Source: Streptomyces sp. NBC_00457
Lineage (GTDB): Bacteria > Actinomycetota > Actinomycetes > Streptomycetales > Streptomycetaceae
DNA: 64,000 nucleotides
NCBI RefSeq assembly: GCF_036014015.1
Contig: NZ_CP107905.1
Span: 8,804,001-8,868,000 of the forward strand
Direction of reading: 5' to 3'
In this document: positions 8,701 to 18,022 of the stretch, piece after piece
Layout of the letters: each line of letters opens with the position of its first letter
Numbering within the stretch: position 1 is the first letter of the stretch
The notes under the pieces: generated by a model
What the model saw: only the letters and a program-made list of their open reading frames with translations
Databases searched by the model: none
Told to the model about the DNA's origin: nothing
Program-made: the position numbers and the translations under genes

Positions 8701-9042
8701 CTCCGGTGATCCACCTCGTGTCCGACGTTCCGACGCCTTCTTGTGGCGTACATGTTCTGTCCCGACGCCACTGCGGTTCAAGTGCCTGCCGTGCCGAGTT
8801 CCCAATGCCGTGACCGCGAACGTTCACGGTGTCGGCGGCCATCCCGTCGGCCTGCCGGTGTGTCGGCGGGAGTTCAGCCGACCTCGTTGCGGACGGCGGA
8901 GTCGAGGTCGGTGGCGGTCAACCCTGAAACCAATTGATCGCAACTGAAGACAGCCCCTAGTCCCGTTTGGTGCAGCGCTCAATGGCCAAGATCGTGAGAC
9001 AGAGGCCGTGGCCACTAAGTGAGACAACCGGCAAAGCCCAGG
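8701..9042. other. gene-free interval between AraC gene and MMPL gene
   Basis: No convincing coding frame on either strand. It must hold the promoter of the AraC gene (left end, reading left) and the 3' flank of the MMPL gene. The 8-mer GTGAGACA occurs twice, at 8994-9001 and 9019-9026, a 25-bp period; I cannot assign it to a known element. Confidence 0.5.
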
Positions 9043-11235
9043 TCACCCCCGCGGAATTGGCCGTTCCGAATCAGGTCCTACAGCGGGTTCGCCGGCCATG
9101 GCCTGTCCGTCCTCCTTCGCCAGCCGGTGCGGCCACCAGACCTTCGGGCCCACGTCCAGGAAGAGGGACGTGACCAGGATCGAGCGGACGATGAACGTGT
9201 CCAGCAGGACGCCGAGGGCGACCGTGAAGCCGATCTCCGCGAAGGCGACCATCGGGAGCGTGCCGAGGGCGGCGAAGGTGCCGGCCAGGACCAGGCCGGC
9301 GGAGGTGATGACCGCGCCGGTTGCCGCCAGGCCCGTGATCACGCCCGCTCGGGTGCCCTGGCGGGCCGCCTCCTCGCGGATGCGGGTGGTCAGGAAGATG
9401 TTGTAGTCGATGCCCAGGGCCACCAGGAAGACGAAGACGAACAGCGGGAAGTCCGTCGACTCGCCCGCGTAGTCGAAGACGTGCCGGAAGGCCAGGGCGC
9501 TGATGCCGAGGGCCGCCGCGAACGACAGGATCACCGTCCCGATCAGCAGCAGCGGGGCGATCAGGGCGCGGAGCAGGACACAGAGGATCAGCAGCACGAC
9601 CACCAGCACCAGCGGGATGATCAGGATGTTGTCGTGCGTGGTCGCCTCGTCCATGTCCAGCAGGGCCGCCGTACCGCCGCCCACCTGGGCGTCGGCGTCC
9701 GGCACCGCGTGCACGGCGTCGCGGACCCGTTCGACCGTCTGTTTCGCGGCCTCGCTGTCGGCCGGGTCGGTCATCGTGGCCTCGAAGAGGACCTTGCCCT
9801 CGAACGACGGTTTCGTCCCCGGTGGCAGGCCCAGCGACTCGGGGACGACGCCCTCGGTCGCGGCGACCGCCTGGCCCACCTGCTGGGCCTGCGCCTGGTT
9901 GCTGACGATGACGAGCGGATCGCCGCTGCCCGCCGGGAAGTAGCGCTCCGAGACCTCCTGGCCGGTGATCGAGTCCGGGGTGCCGGTGAACGCGTCCGCG
10001 TTGCTGATGCCCTCGGCGCGCAGCTGGATCAGGCCGAGCGAGCAGACCGCCAGGATCAGCGCGGTCACGCCCCAGATCATGCGTGGACGGTGGGCCATAC
10101 GGCGTCCCATACGGGCCCAGACGCCCCGCTCGGTCGGGTCGGGGGAGCCGTGGTGCGGGATCACCGGCCAGAAGATCCAGCGGCCGAAGATCACCAGCAG
10201 GGCCGGGAACAGCGACATCATCGCCAGCAGCGCCACGGCGACGCCGATCGCGGCGACCGGGCCGAGGCCGCGGGTCGAGTTCATCTCGGCGGCCAGCAGC
10301 ACCAGCATGCTCAGCACGACCGTGGCGCCGGACGCGATCACCGCGGGCCCGGCGCGGTGCAGAGCCAGGGCCATCGCCTCGTGCCGGTCCTCGTGGCGGC
10401 GCAGTTCTTCCCGGTAGCGGGCGACCAGGAGCAGGGCATAGTCCGTCCCCGCGCCGAAGACGAGCACGGTGAGGATGCCGGCGCTCTGGCCGTTCACCGT
10501 CAGGCCCGCGTTCTCGGCGAGGAAGTAGATCAGGGCCTGTGCCGTGAACAGGGCGGCGATCACGGAGAGCAGCGGGATCAGCAGAAGGGAGGGGCTGCGG
10601 TACGTCAGCAGCAGCATGATGATGACGACGCCCATCGCGGACACCAGCAGCGTCGAGTCGATGCCCTCGAAGGCCTCGGAGAAGTCGGCGGAGGTGCCGC
10701 CCGGGCCGGTGATGTGCACGGCGAGCCCGTCGCCGCCCTCCCCGACGTCTTCCCGGATCGCGTCGACCGCGGGCGCGATGCGCTCCCAGCCCTTCTCGTC
10801 CATGGTGATCGGGACGTAGATCTGGGCGGCCCTCGGGTCGGTCTCGCGGTCGAAGGTCGGGCCACGGGTCTCGGCGCCCCGGATGCCGTGGTCGGTGAGC
10901 TGCTTGAGCTCCCGCACGTCCTCGGTGATCTGCGCCCGGTCCTGCGCGGTCAGGCCGCTCTCGCGGGCGTAGATGACGATCGCCGGGATCGTCTCGGGCC
11001 TGAAGTCCTCGGAGATCTCCAGGACTTGGGTCGATTCGGCGGACCCGGGCAGCCAGGAGGCCGCGTCGTTGTCCTGGGCGTCGGTGAGCTTCTGCGCGAA
11101 GGGCGCCGTCAGAAAGAGCACCGCCAGCCACAGCACGAGCACGACCCACTTGGCGCGGCGTCCGCACACCAGGTGTGCGATGCCCTTGGTGCCCGTCGTG
11201 ATCTCGGACTTCGTCTCGGAACTGGTCCCCGTCAT
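9043..11235 (-). CDS. MMPL-family (RND-type) transporter
   Basis: A 730-residue membrane protein with two MMPL halves. After a short cytoplasmic start and TM1 (WVVLVLWLAVLFLTAPFAQK) comes an extracytoplasmic domain, then a six-helix bundle starting at SADFSEAFEGIDSTLLVSAM and including GAGTDYALLLVARYREEL. The second half repeats this: a large loop, a second bundle, and FVFLVALGIDYNIFLTTRIR with the GIDYNIF motif equivalent to GTDYALL. The Asp-Tyr pairs in TM4 and TM10 are the proton-relay residues of MMPL pumps. Such proteins export lipids, pigments or antibiotics, or confer drug tolerance; cargo is unknown. Start at 11235 (MTGTSSETKSE) is preferred over an upstream in-frame start that would overlap the divergent rpe promoter. 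Confidence 0.9.
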   Translation of the reverse strand: MTGTSSETKSEITTGTKGIAHLVCGRRAKWVVLVLWLAVLFLTAPFAQKLTDAQDNDAASWLPGSAESTQVLEISEDFRPETIPAIVIYARESGLTAQDRAQITEDVRELKQLTDHGIRGAETRGPTFDRETDPRAAQIYVPITMDEKGWERIAPAVDAIREDVGEGGDGLAVHITGPGGTSADFSEAFEGIDSTLLVSAMGVVIIMLLLTYRSPSLLLIPLLSVIAALFTAQALIYFLAENAGLTVNGQSAGILTVLVFGAGTDYALLLVARYREELRRHEDRHEAMALALHRAGPAVIASGATVVLSMLVLLAAEMNSTRGLGPVAAIGVAVALLAMMSLFPALLVIFGRWIFWPVIPHHGSPDPTERGVWARMGRRMAHRPRMIWGVTALILAVCSLGLIQLRAEGISNADAFTGTPDSITGQEVSERYFPAGSGDPLVIVSNQAQAQQVGQAVAATEGVVPESLGLPPGTKPSFEGKVLFEATMTDPADSEAAKQTVERVRDAVHAVPDADAQVGGGTAALLDMDEATTHDNILIIPLVLVVVLLILCVLLRALIAPLLLIGTVILSFAAALGISALAFRHVFDYAGESTDFPLFVFVFLVALGIDYNIFLTTRIREEAARQGTRAGVITGLAATGAVITSAGLVLAGTFAALGTLPMVAFAEIGFTVALGVLLDTFIVRSILVTSLFLDVGPKVWWPHRLAKEDGQAMAGEPAVGPDSERPIPRG

Positions 11236-11369
11236 GGCCACCCCCGCAGCCGCCCGTGGAGCCGGTGGGCGGCCCAGCATGGCACGCCCGGCCCTCGCGG
11301 AACATCCGATGAACGTCTTAGGTACGGACCGAGGCGAACATTCGTGCCTGGACATGGGAGGCTTGGGTC

Positions 11370-12056
11370 ATGGCCGTGCAGATCAACCCCAGCATCCTGT
11401 CCGCCGACTTCGCCCGGCTCGCCGAGGAGTCGAAGGCGGTCGACGGGGCCGACTGGCTCCACGTCGACGTCATGGACAACCATTTCGTTCCGAACCTCAC
11501 GCTCGGCGTGCCGGTCGTAGAGTCGTTGGCCCGTGCGACGGACACCCCGCTGGACTGCCATCTGATGATCGAGGACCCTGATCGGTGGGCGCCTCAGTAC
11601 GTCGAAGCGGGTGCCGGTTCCGTCACGTTCCATATCGAGGCGGCCTCCGCTCCGGTGCGGCTGGCCCGGGAGATCCGGGCCAAGGGTGCCCGTGCCTCCA
11701 TGGCGCTCAAGCCGGCGACGCCCATCGAGCCGTACGAGGATCTGCTCCCCGAACTCGACATGCTGCTGATCATGACGGTCGAGCCGGGCTTCGGTGGCCA
11801 GGCGTTCCTCGACATCATGCTTCCGAAGATTCGCCGCACCCGCGAGTTGATCAGCAAGCACGGCCTGGAGCTGTGGCTCCAGGTCGACGGTGGAGTCTCG
11901 GCGGCCACGATCGAGCGGTGCGCGGAGGCCGGGGCCGATGTCTTCGTGGCGGGTTCGGCGGTGTACGGGGCCGCCGATCCGGCCGACGCGGTACGTGCAT
12001 TGCGCACCCAGGCTCAGGCGGCCACGGCCGTCGCGTCCTGGGCGTGCGACCACTGA
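11370..12056 (+). CDS. rpe: ribulose-phosphate 3-epimerase
   Basis: A 228-residue TIM-barrel enzyme interconverting D-ribulose 5-phosphate and D-xylulose 5-phosphate in the pentose phosphate pathway, in the cytosol. Signatures in order: [31 protein letters not shown] with metal-binding His and catalytic Asp, CHLMIEDP with metal-binding His, [12 protein letters not shown], and [13 protein letters not shown] with the second catalytic Asp, then VAGSAVYGA at the phosphate site. GGAGG precedes the ATG. It is divergent from the MMPL gene, sharing a 134-bp region with a TAGGTA -10-like sequence near 11321, and is followed by a SorC-type regulator 102 bp downstream. Confidence 0.96.
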   Translation: MAVQINPSILSADFARLAEESKAVDGADWLHVDVMDNHFVPNLTLGVPVVESLARATDTPLDCHLMIEDPDRWAPQYVEAGAGSVTFHIEAASAPVRLAREIRAKGARASMALKPATPIEPYEDLLPELDMLLIMTVEPGFGGQAFLDIMLPKIRRTRELISKHGLELWLQVDGGVSAATIERCAEAGADVFVAGSAVYGAADPADAVRALRTQAQAATAVASWACDH

Positions 12057-12158
12057 GCCAAGGGAACGTGAACGGCGCCCTTCCGGGCGGATCAAGTGGG
12101 CCGGATCTGCAAGGATGAACAGCGAATCCAGAGTGTGAACAGCAGTGAGGAGAGCGCC

Positions 12159-13178
12159 GTGTCGGCAATGTCGGCGGGCCGGTCAGCCATGCGGATGGGA
12201 CCCGCTGAGCTGGTGCAGGCGGCGGCCATGGCCCGCCGCTTCTACCTCGAGGGCAAATCCAAGATCCAGATCGCCGAGGAGTTCGGCGTCAGCCGCTTCA
12301 AGGTGGCCCGGGTCCTGGAGACCGCTCTCGAACGGGATCTCGTACGGATCGAGATCCGCGTCCCGGCCGAACTGGACGCCGAGCGCTCCGACGCGCTGCG
12401 CGCCCGCTACGGCCTCAGGCATGCCGTCGTGGTCGAGTCCCCGGCCGAGGCCGAGGACTCGCCCGATCCCGAGAACCTCGGTGAGGTGGCCGCCGACCTG
12501 CTCGGCGAACTCGTCAACGAGGGCGATGTGCTCGGTCTGGCCTGGGGCCGCTCCACCATCCACATGGCCGCGGCCCTCGACCGGCTGCCGCCGTGCACCG
12601 TGGTGCAGTTGACGGGCGTGTACGACGCCGGGACCGCCGAGCGTGGTTCGGTGGAGGCTGTGCGGCGGGCCGCCCAGGTGTCGGGCGGCGACGCCCACCC
12701 CATCTACGCGCCCATGCTGCTGCCGGACGTGGCCACCGCGGCGGCGCTGCGCAACCAGACCGGGATCGCGCGGGCCTTCGAGTACTTCGACAAGGTCACG
12801 GTCGCCTGTGTCTCCATCGGCTCCTGGGAGCCGGGCATCTCGACGGTGTACGACATGCTCAGCGACGAGGAGCGGGCGCACTACTCGTCCCTCGGTGTCG
12901 CCGCCGAGACGTCCGCGCACCTCTTCGACTCCGAGGGCCGACGAGTCGGACGGGACCTGGGCGAGCGGTGCATCACGGTCAAGGCCGACCAGCTCCGCCG
13001 TATCCCCGAGGTCGTCGCGATCGCCGGCGGAGCGCGGAAGGCGGGCGCGATCGACGCGGTGCTGCGGTCGGGGCTCGTCACGAGCCTGGTGACGGACACG
13101 TCCGCGGCCGACCACCTGATGACGACGGGCTCGACGCCGCGGCCCGCGCTCAACCGGGCGGACCCCGACGGGCCCTGA
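12159..13178 (+). CDS. SorC/DeoR-type sugar-binding transcriptional regulator
   Basis: A 339-residue regulator. An N-terminal HTH ([20 protein letters not shown] followed by [16 protein letters not shown]) precedes a sugar-phosphate-isomerase-like effector domain with [27 protein letters not shown], and the phosphosugar loop [20 protein letters not shown]. The GTG at 12159 is chosen because GAGGAG lies eight bases upstream, although the frame is open further left. Regulators of this class bind phosphorylated sugars; its place just behind rpe suggests a pentose phosphate or related ligand, which is inference. The effector domain looks intact. Confidence 0.88.
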   Translation: MSAMSAGRSAMRMGPAELVQAAAMARRFYLEGKSKIQIAEEFGVSRFKVARVLETALERDLVRIEIRVPAELDAERSDALRARYGLRHAVVVESPAEAEDSPDPENLGEVAADLLGELVNEGDVLGLAWGRSTIHMAAALDRLPPCTVVQLTGVYDAGTAERGSVEAVRRAAQVSGGDAHPIYAPMLLPDVATAAALRNQTGIARAFEYFDKVTVACVSIGSWEPGISTVYDMLSDEERAHYSSLGVAAETSAHLFDSEGRRVGRDLGERCITVKADQLRRIPEVVAIAGGARKAGAIDAVLRSGLVTSLVTDTSAADHLMTTGSTPRPALNRADPDGP

Positions 13179-13305
13179 CGGTCCTTCAGAGCAGGGCGTG
13201 ACGGGAGAGCCGTGGCAGCATCGGTCAGTTTTCAAGAAGCCGACGCCGCCGCGGCTTCCTAGCATCGAGGGTGTTCCCAGCCGATCGCGCAGAAGGATGC
13301 CTGTC

Positions 13306-13773
13306 ATGCCGAACGCAGAGAAGTCCGCCAAGAGCACGGCCGCCACGTCGTACGACGGCTTCACGGACGAAGAGCGGGCCGCGATGAAGGAACACGCTCA
13401 GGAGCTCAAGGCCGTGCGCGGCGGGAAGCGCAAGACCAAGGCCGACGCGGAGGCCGCCGTGCTCGAGAAGATCGCCGAGATGCCGGAAGCGGACCGCGTG
13501 ATCGCCGAGCGGCTGCACGCCCTCATCAAGGAGAACGCACCCGAGCTGATGCCGAAACTCTGGTACGGGATGCCCGCGTACGCCAGGAACGGCAAGGTGG
13601 TCTGCTTCGTGCAGGCCGCGGCCAAGTTCAAGTCCCGCTATCTGACGCTCGGCTTCGACGACTCGGCCACGCTCGACGACGGCACGATGTGGCCGACCGC
13701 CTTCGCCGTGACGGAATTGACCCCCGCCCACGAGAAGACGATCGCCGCACTCGTGCAGAAGGCGGTGCGCTGA
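13306..13773 (+). CDS. DUF1801-family protein
   Basis: About 155 residues, highly charged at the N-terminus (Lys/Glu-rich to about residue 50), then a DUF1801 core: [20 protein letters not shown] followed by [20 protein letters not shown], with the conserved W-Y-G-M-P-A-Y turn and the [14 protein letters not shown] segment. The family includes YdhG-type proteins of unclear function, some proposed as iron chaperones. ATG 13306 is preferred because AAGG sits nine bases before it; an ATG at 13297 abuts that site. It converges on the next gene with only 15 bp between stops. Confidence 0.75.
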   Translation: MPNAEKSAKSTAATSYDGFTDEERAAMKEHAQELKAVRGGKRKTKADAEAAVLEKIAEMPEADRVIAERLHALIKENAPELMPKLWYGMPAYARNGKVVCFVQAAAKFKSRYLTLGFDDSATLDDGTMWPTAFAVTELTPAHEKTIAALVQKAVR

Positions 13774-13788
13774 GGCGCCTGCCCGGTG

Positions 13789-14388
13789 TCAGCGCGACTG
13801 CAGCGCGTCCAGGGCCACCGCCTGCGCGAGCATCAGGCGCCGGTCGAACCGGTCGTCCTCGATCCGGAGGACATAGTGGTCACGGAAGCGGGTCTTCTTC
13901 TCGAAGAAGCCCACGTTCCGGCCGTCCGTGTCGACGAAGTCGAAGTGGTACTTCCAGATGAAGGGCAGGTCGCCGATGAACGGCAGCAGCCCCCACACGC
14001 GCCGGAAGACGGCCAGGGCGGCGTTGCGCTCCTGAACGGTCAGGGCAGGCAGTCCCGGCTGGTCGAGGGTCCAGGTCGAGCGCAGCAGCGACTTCCCGAA
14101 CTTCTTGCCGAACACGCCTATCGGCTGTCCAGCGCCGGTGACGTCGTAGGCGCTGGCGAGATCGACGACCTTGCGGGCCTTAAAGCCGGCGAAGACGGAC
14201 TGCTTCGACTCGTCGGTGTAGAGGGTGACCTCTTCCTTGAACTTCATGCGCTTCTGCTCGACGAAGGCGACCTTCGCGCCGGGCCCGCCGGCGCCGTCGT
14301 CGGCGAAGATCTCGTAGCGGTTGACCATCATGGTCACCCGCTGGTGGATGTGGAACTGCCGCTGGGACTGCACAGCGCCGACGTCCAT
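13789..14388 (-). CDS. LURP-one/tubby-like family protein
   Basis: A 199-residue beta-rich protein. The start MDVGAVQSQRQFHIHQRVTM and the following strands (YEIFADD, AKVAFVEQKRMKFKEEVTLY, VFAGFKARKVVDLASAYDVT) match the single-domain LURP-one-related or phospholipid-scramblase-like barrel, which ends with a central hydrophobic helix. The C-terminal helix here is FDRRLMLAQAVALDAL. Members are common in actinobacteria without a tested function; they may sit at membranes. GGGGAG precedes the ATG at 14388. It is divergently arranged with the barstar-like gene, 130 bp away. Confidence 0.78.
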   Translation of the reverse strand: MDVGAVQSQRQFHIHQRVTMMVNRYEIFADDGAGGPGAKVAFVEQKRMKFKEEVTLYTDESKQSVFAGFKARKVVDLASAYDVTGAGQPIGVFGKKFGKSLLRSTWTLDQPGLPALTVQERNAALAVFRRVWGLLPFIGDLPFIWKYHFDFVDTDGRNVGFFEKKTRFRDHYVLRIEDDRFDRRLMLAQAVALDALQSR

Positions 14389-14518
14389 GGGCTCCCCTTC
14401 ACACGATGGCGCTCGGCAGCGTACAGGCCGGGGCCGGGCGGTGGCGACGCGCTGCCGGGCCTGCGACACAATGACCACCACACCGGTGATCACTACGAAC
14501 GTTCAGGGCGGTACTGAG

Positions 14519-14833
14519 ATGACGGAAGTCGTGGTCACGCTGGACCTCGACGGGGTCACGGACAAGGGCGGCCTGATGGACCGCTGCGCCCGTGCCCTGT
14601 CGTTGCCCGACTGGTTCGGCCGCAACTGGGACGCGCTGGCCGACTCGCTCTCCGACCACACCGTCTGGCCCGACGGCGCCGTGGAACAGGGGCTGCTCGT
14701 CGTCGTACGGAACTGGCAGCCGTACGCCGCCGCGCGTCCGGGCGAGTGGGAGACCGCGCGGGAGGTGTTCGGACAGGCGGCCGACACGGCGCCGGCGCTG
14801 ACCGTGGCGCTGGCTCTCGGCGGATCCTCCTGA
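14519..14833 (+). CDS. barstar-family ribonuclease inhibitor-like protein
   Basis: A 104-residue protein with the barstar core: strand VVVTLDLDGVTDKGGLMDRC, the ALSLPDWFGRNWDALADSLS segment carrying the conserved F-G-x-N-W-D-A-L motif, and the strand-helix end with LLVVVRNWQPYA. Barstar binds and blocks barnase-type ribonucleases in the cytoplasm. No barnase-like gene is seen beside it, so its partner is elsewhere or its role differs. The ATG at 14519 begins right at the first strand; an in-frame ATG at 14472 would add a non-conserved extension. Confidence 0.82.
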   Translation: MTEVVVTLDLDGVTDKGGLMDRCARALSLPDWFGRNWDALADSLSDHTVWPDGAVEQGLLVVVRNWQPYAAARPGEWETAREVFGQAADTAPALTVALALGGSS

Positions 14834-14861
14834 GCCGGCGTGGGTTCCGGACGGTCACCGC

Positions 14862-16448
14862 TCAGACCGCCAGAGGTGTCGCTCCCCAGGGTTCGGCCCA
14901 GTCGTAGACGAGGGTCTTCGCGCCGGCCCGCCAGCGGCGCGGAGCCGTGGTGGACAGCCAGTCGAGCGGTTCCACGCCACCCGGTGTCCCGCCGTCCAGC
15001 GCGAGTCTGATGGCCGCGGCCAGGTCGGTGTCCGTGCGGTCGGTGCGTGCGGCGGGGTCCACCGAGACGAACAGAGCCGTGCCGGAACGCGCCACCAGGT
15101 CGAGGAACTGCCGGTTGAGACTCCAGTCCGTCCGCGGAGTGCAGGGCACGCAGTCCGCGTCCACGGTGAAGAACCTGTTGTGCTGGGCCAGCCGGAAGGC
15201 AAGGGTGTTCACGCCCATGCGCCGGGTCCGCTCCCAGTTGCGGCCCGATGTGTCGTCGCCGGACCGGTGTACCCGCACCAGACCCGCGGACAGATGGCCG
15301 ACCGTGTTGCAGCCGATCACCACCGTGTCCCCCGCGGCCTCGTTGATCGTGCGATACAGGCGGACCAGGATCTCGGCGCTCGTGACGGACCGGTCGGCCA
15401 ACGACCAGCCCGGTGAGGCGAGTTCGGCGGGGGCGCCGGCGGCGAACCGGCCGAACACGTCGTACGTCGAGAAGTCGTGCTTGATCAGTTCGTACCCCCA
15501 CTGCCGGAACCGGGTCACGTCCTCGGCGACCGTCTCCAGCGCGACGTCCAGGGAAGGGTCGAGGGGGAAACCGGCGTCCCTCAGCATGCCGGGCCGGACG
15601 GCGGCGGTCTCGGTCCGGGAGAGCAGCGGCCGGAACCACAGGCCGGGCCGGGCGCCGGTCTCGGAGATCCGGGCGGCCATGTCCGCCATGTCGTCGAACA
15701 CGCCTGGCAGCCCGGTGTCCCAGGGGCCGCCGGGCGCGGATCCGCCGCCCTCGGTCCAGCCGTCGTCGATCACGCAGTACGGACGGATCGTATGCCCGTC
15801 GGCGTACTCCACGACCGTCCGGGCGTCGCGCAGCACCGCGTCCGGGCCGAAGCCGCGGCCGTAGGCGTAGTACCAGTTGTTGCTGCCGACGACGGGGCCG
15901 GTGGAGGGCAGTGGGTCCGGGCTCATGACGGTGCAGAGCGCCTCGTGCGCGGCGAACGGGGTCGGGGCCGCGGCGGTCACCACGGTGGCCACGTCCAGCA
16001 CACGCTCACCCGGCAGGACCGGCAGGCCGCCGCTGCGGACATCCGACCAGAGGGTGACGCCACCCTCGTCGACCGTCCAGGAGCACAGGGCGCCGGCTCC
16101 GGTCCGTACGCCCCACCCGGTCGTCGCTTCCCCGGATGCGTCGGTGATCAGGACGTACCAGGGCAGCGCGCGCTCCGGCTGCAGAGTGCGCCACTGAAGA
16201 TCGCCGTAGCCGCGTTCCCAGGCGTCTCCCAGGATCCGCGCGTCGGCGGGCGTGCTGTGCCTCCAGCGCAGCACGATCCGCGACAGGCCCTCGGCGCCCG
16301 CGCGGGCCCGCACCCGCAGTCCGCCGGCCGCCCGCTCGGCGGTGACCCGGGTGCCGCGCACCGTCCAGACGCCTTCGGTGGCCGACATCGCCGTGTGCGG
16401 ACGGGTGTCGTCGGTCATGACGTGGACGGCGTCGGGCAGGCGCAGCAC
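14862..16448 (-). CDS. GH36-like alpha-galactosidase/melibiase-family glycosidase
   Basis: About 528 residues, no signal peptide, so cytoplasmic. An N-terminal beta-domain leads to a catalytic barrel with clan GH-D features: SNNWYYAYGRGFG, YCVIDDGWTEGG, the K-x-D nucleophile motif in ELIKHDFSTYD (Asp at about 324) and the acid/base region VRVHRSGDDTSG (about 396). It is shorter than classical 700-residue GH36 enzymes. The GTG at 16448 is chosen because GAGGAG lies six bases upstream and the gene follows the GH125 stop by 37 bp, so the two are probably one operon. Likely role: trimming alpha-galactosyl or related side groups from imported mannan fragments; specificity is uncertain. Confidence 0.75.
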   Translation of the reverse strand: MLRLPDAVHVMTDDTRPHTAMSATEGVWTVRGTRVTAERAAGGLRVRARAGAEGLSRIVLRWRHSTPADARILGDAWERGYGDLQWRTLQPERALPWYVLITDASGEATTGWGVRTGAGALCSWTVDEGGVTLWSDVRSGGLPVLPGERVLDVATVVTAAAPTPFAAHEALCTVMSPDPLPSTGPVVGSNNWYYAYGRGFGPDAVLRDARTVVEYADGHTIRPYCVIDDGWTEGGGSAPGGPWDTGLPGVFDDMADMAARISETGARPGLWFRPLLSRTETAAVRPGMLRDAGFPLDPSLDVALETVAEDVTRFRQWGYELIKHDFSTYDVFGRFAAGAPAELASPGWSLADRSVTSAEILVRLYRTINEAAGDTVVIGCNTVGHLSAGLVRVHRSGDDTSGRNWERTRRMGVNTLAFRLAQHNRFFTVDADCVPCTPRTDWSLNRQFLDLVARSGTALFVSVDPAARTDRTDTDLAAAIRLALDGGTPGGVEPLDWLSTTAPRRWRAGAKTLVYDWAEPWGATPLAV

Positions 16449-16485
16449 GGCGGGCTCCTCGGTGTGGGGACGGTGACGGCGCTGG

Positions 16486-17865
16486 TCAGGCGGGCCCGCC
16501 GGCCGCGGTGGGGGCGGTGGGCAGCGTCCGCAGGTGGACGGGGAACAGTTCCCGTACGCCGCCCCCGCACAGGTCGAGGGCGAGTTCGCAGAACATGGCG
16601 TTGGCCCAGCCGAACCAGTCCCGGGTGTAGCGGCCGGGGTCGTCGACATGGAAGCTCTCGTGCATCAGGCCGGTGCCGGCCGTCGTGGCCGCCAGTGTCT
16701 CCAGGGCCTGTGCCGCGGCGTTCTCGTCGCCGGTCAGGCCCGCGGTGGCGAGCGCCAGCGGCCAGACGTGACCGTCCGGAGTGTGCGCACTGCCGACGCC
16801 TGACGCGTGACGGCCGCTGAAGAAGGACGGGTTCGACGGGGAGAGCACCAGAGTGCGGGTGGCCTGATAGAGCGGGTCCTCCGCAGTGCACCAGCCGCTC
16901 AGGGGAAGACTCAGCAGGCTGGGGAGGTTGGCGTCGTCGCCGAGCAGCACCGCGCCGAGGCCGTCCACCTCGTAGGCGAGGACGGCTGTGCCGTCTGCTT
17001 CGACCACCGCGTCCGCCAGGATTCCGGCGTCGATCTCGGCGGCCAGCGTGCGGGATTCCTGGGCCAGTTCCGTGTCACGGAGGGCGGACGAGGCCAGTTC
17101 GGCCAGCCCGTGCAGGGTCGCGGACGCCAGCGCGTTGGCAGGGACGAGGTAGCCGTGCCGACAGCGATCGTCGCTCGGCCTGAAGCCCGACCAGGTCATG
17201 CCGTTCCGCCGGACGCCGGCTCCGCGGCCCTCCTGGGGAAGGCTGTCACCGGCGAAGGGACCGGACGGCCGGATGAACCGGTAGGGCGAATCCGCGTGGG
17301 ACTGCTCCGCCCGCCACATCCGTACGATCGTCCAGGCGGCGCGGTGGAAGGCGTCGTCGAGGTGGTCCTCACGACCGCTCGCCCGCCGGATCGCGTACGC
17401 CAGCTGCAACGGCGCGCAGAGGGAGTCGAGTTCGTACTTGCGCTCCCACACCCATGCGCCCGGTGCGGGCCGGTCACCGGGTTCGCCGTGCGCGCCGGTG
17501 GGTCCGTCGTTGAAGGCGTTGGCGTACGGGTCCTGCAGGACGCAGCGGATCTGGCGGCGGGACACGCCGGCCAGCACGTCGCCGACCGCCGGATCCGTGG
17601 CCAGGGCGAGGTAGGGGCGCACCTGGGCCGTGCTGTCGCGCAGCCACATCGCCGGGATGTCTCCGGTTCTGACGAAGACCTCCGGGACCTGAGATGGCTC
17701 AGTGCCCCAACTCATCGATGTGGTCCAGGTGTTGGTCAGGCAACTCTCGACGATGTCCGCCGCCGGGCTGCCCCGGAGTTCGGTGGCCAGCCGTCGTCCG
17801 AGCGTCCTCAGCGACTCCGGAACCGCCCACACTGTTCCGGATGTTGATCCGGGAAACGTTACCAT
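16486..17865 (-). CDS. GH125 exo-alpha-1,6-mannosidase
   Basis: A 459-residue metal-independent alpha-mannosidase (formerly DUF1237). Family motifs: FVRTGDIPAMWLRDSTAQVR, YANAFNDGPTG, the KYELDSLCAPLQLAYAIRRA stretch, MTWSGFRPSDD, and MHESFHVDDPGRYTRDWFGW with the acidic residues of the active site. No export signal, so it acts on oligosaccharides inside the cell. ATG 17865 has AGAGG just upstream; a GTG at 17832 is an alternative. A LacI-type operator covers the first codons. It heads a two-gene unit with the GH36-like enzyme and is divergent from the ABC importer. Confidence 0.88.
   Translation of the reverse strand: MVTFPGSTSGTVWAVPESLRTLGRRLATELRGSPAADIVESCLTNTWTTSMSWGTEPSQVPEVFVRTGDIPAMWLRDSTAQVRPYLALATDPAVGDVLAGVSRRQIRCVLQDPYANAFNDGPTGAHGEPGDRPAPGAWVWERKYELDSLCAPLQLAYAIRRASGREDHLDDAFHRAAWTIVRMWRAEQSHADSPYRFIRPSGPFAGDSLPQEGRGAGVRRNGMTWSGFRPSDDRCRHGYLVPANALASATLHGLAELASSALRDTELAQESRTLAAEIDAGILADAVVEADGTAVLAYEVDGLGAVLLGDDANLPSLLSLPLSGWCTAEDPLYQATRTLVLSPSNPSFFSGRHASGVGSAHTPDGHVWPLALATAGLTGDENAAAQALETLAATTAGTGLMHESFHVDDPGRYTRDWFGWANAMFCELALDLCGGGVRELFPVHLRTLPTAPTAAGGPA
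17852..17863. promoter_or_regulatory. LacI-type operator at GH125 start
   Basis: GGAAACGTTACC, a pseudo-palindrome around the central ACGT with the alternating purine/pyrimidine core usual for LacI-family sites. It overlaps codons 1-5 of the GH125 gene. The identical 12-mer recurs at 17919-17930, 67 bp away, and close variants occur before the lacI-type gene and at the GH76 start. Confidence 0.75.
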
Positions 17866-17918
17866 CGCGCCTCTTGACTCCCTCTGTGGCGTGCGCCACC
17901 GTGTGATCAACAGGAAAT

Positions 17919-17930
17919 GGAAACGTTACC
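17919..17930. promoter_or_regulatory. LacI-type operator before ABC importer operon
   Basis: Second exact copy of GGAAACGTTACC in the GH125-ABC divergent region, about 93 bp before the first permease start. Two identical sites in one 157-bp intergenic region support control of both directions by the neighbouring LacI-family protein. Confidence 0.75.
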
Positions 17931-18022
17931 TTGAAGGAGCTGGAGACCGCCAGACGGTCGGGCCCGCCCCGGTCTGCGTTCTCGTCAACTCCTCGGAGAA
18001 GATGAGGAGAAGGTGAGCGCGT

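Noticed and set aside
8994..9026. Two GTGAGACA copies as an insertion-sequence end
   Set aside because: No inverted partner or transposase sequence found nearby.
11333..11346. CGAACATTCG as a LexA box before rpe
   Set aside because: Half-site spacing does not fit the actinobacterial SOS consensus, and neither neighbour is a DNA-damage gene.
9019..11520. An 833-codon plus-strand open frame opposite the MMPL gene
   Set aside because: Codon-mirrored antisense frame rich in Arg, Gly and Asp; the minus strand has a clear MMPL protein.
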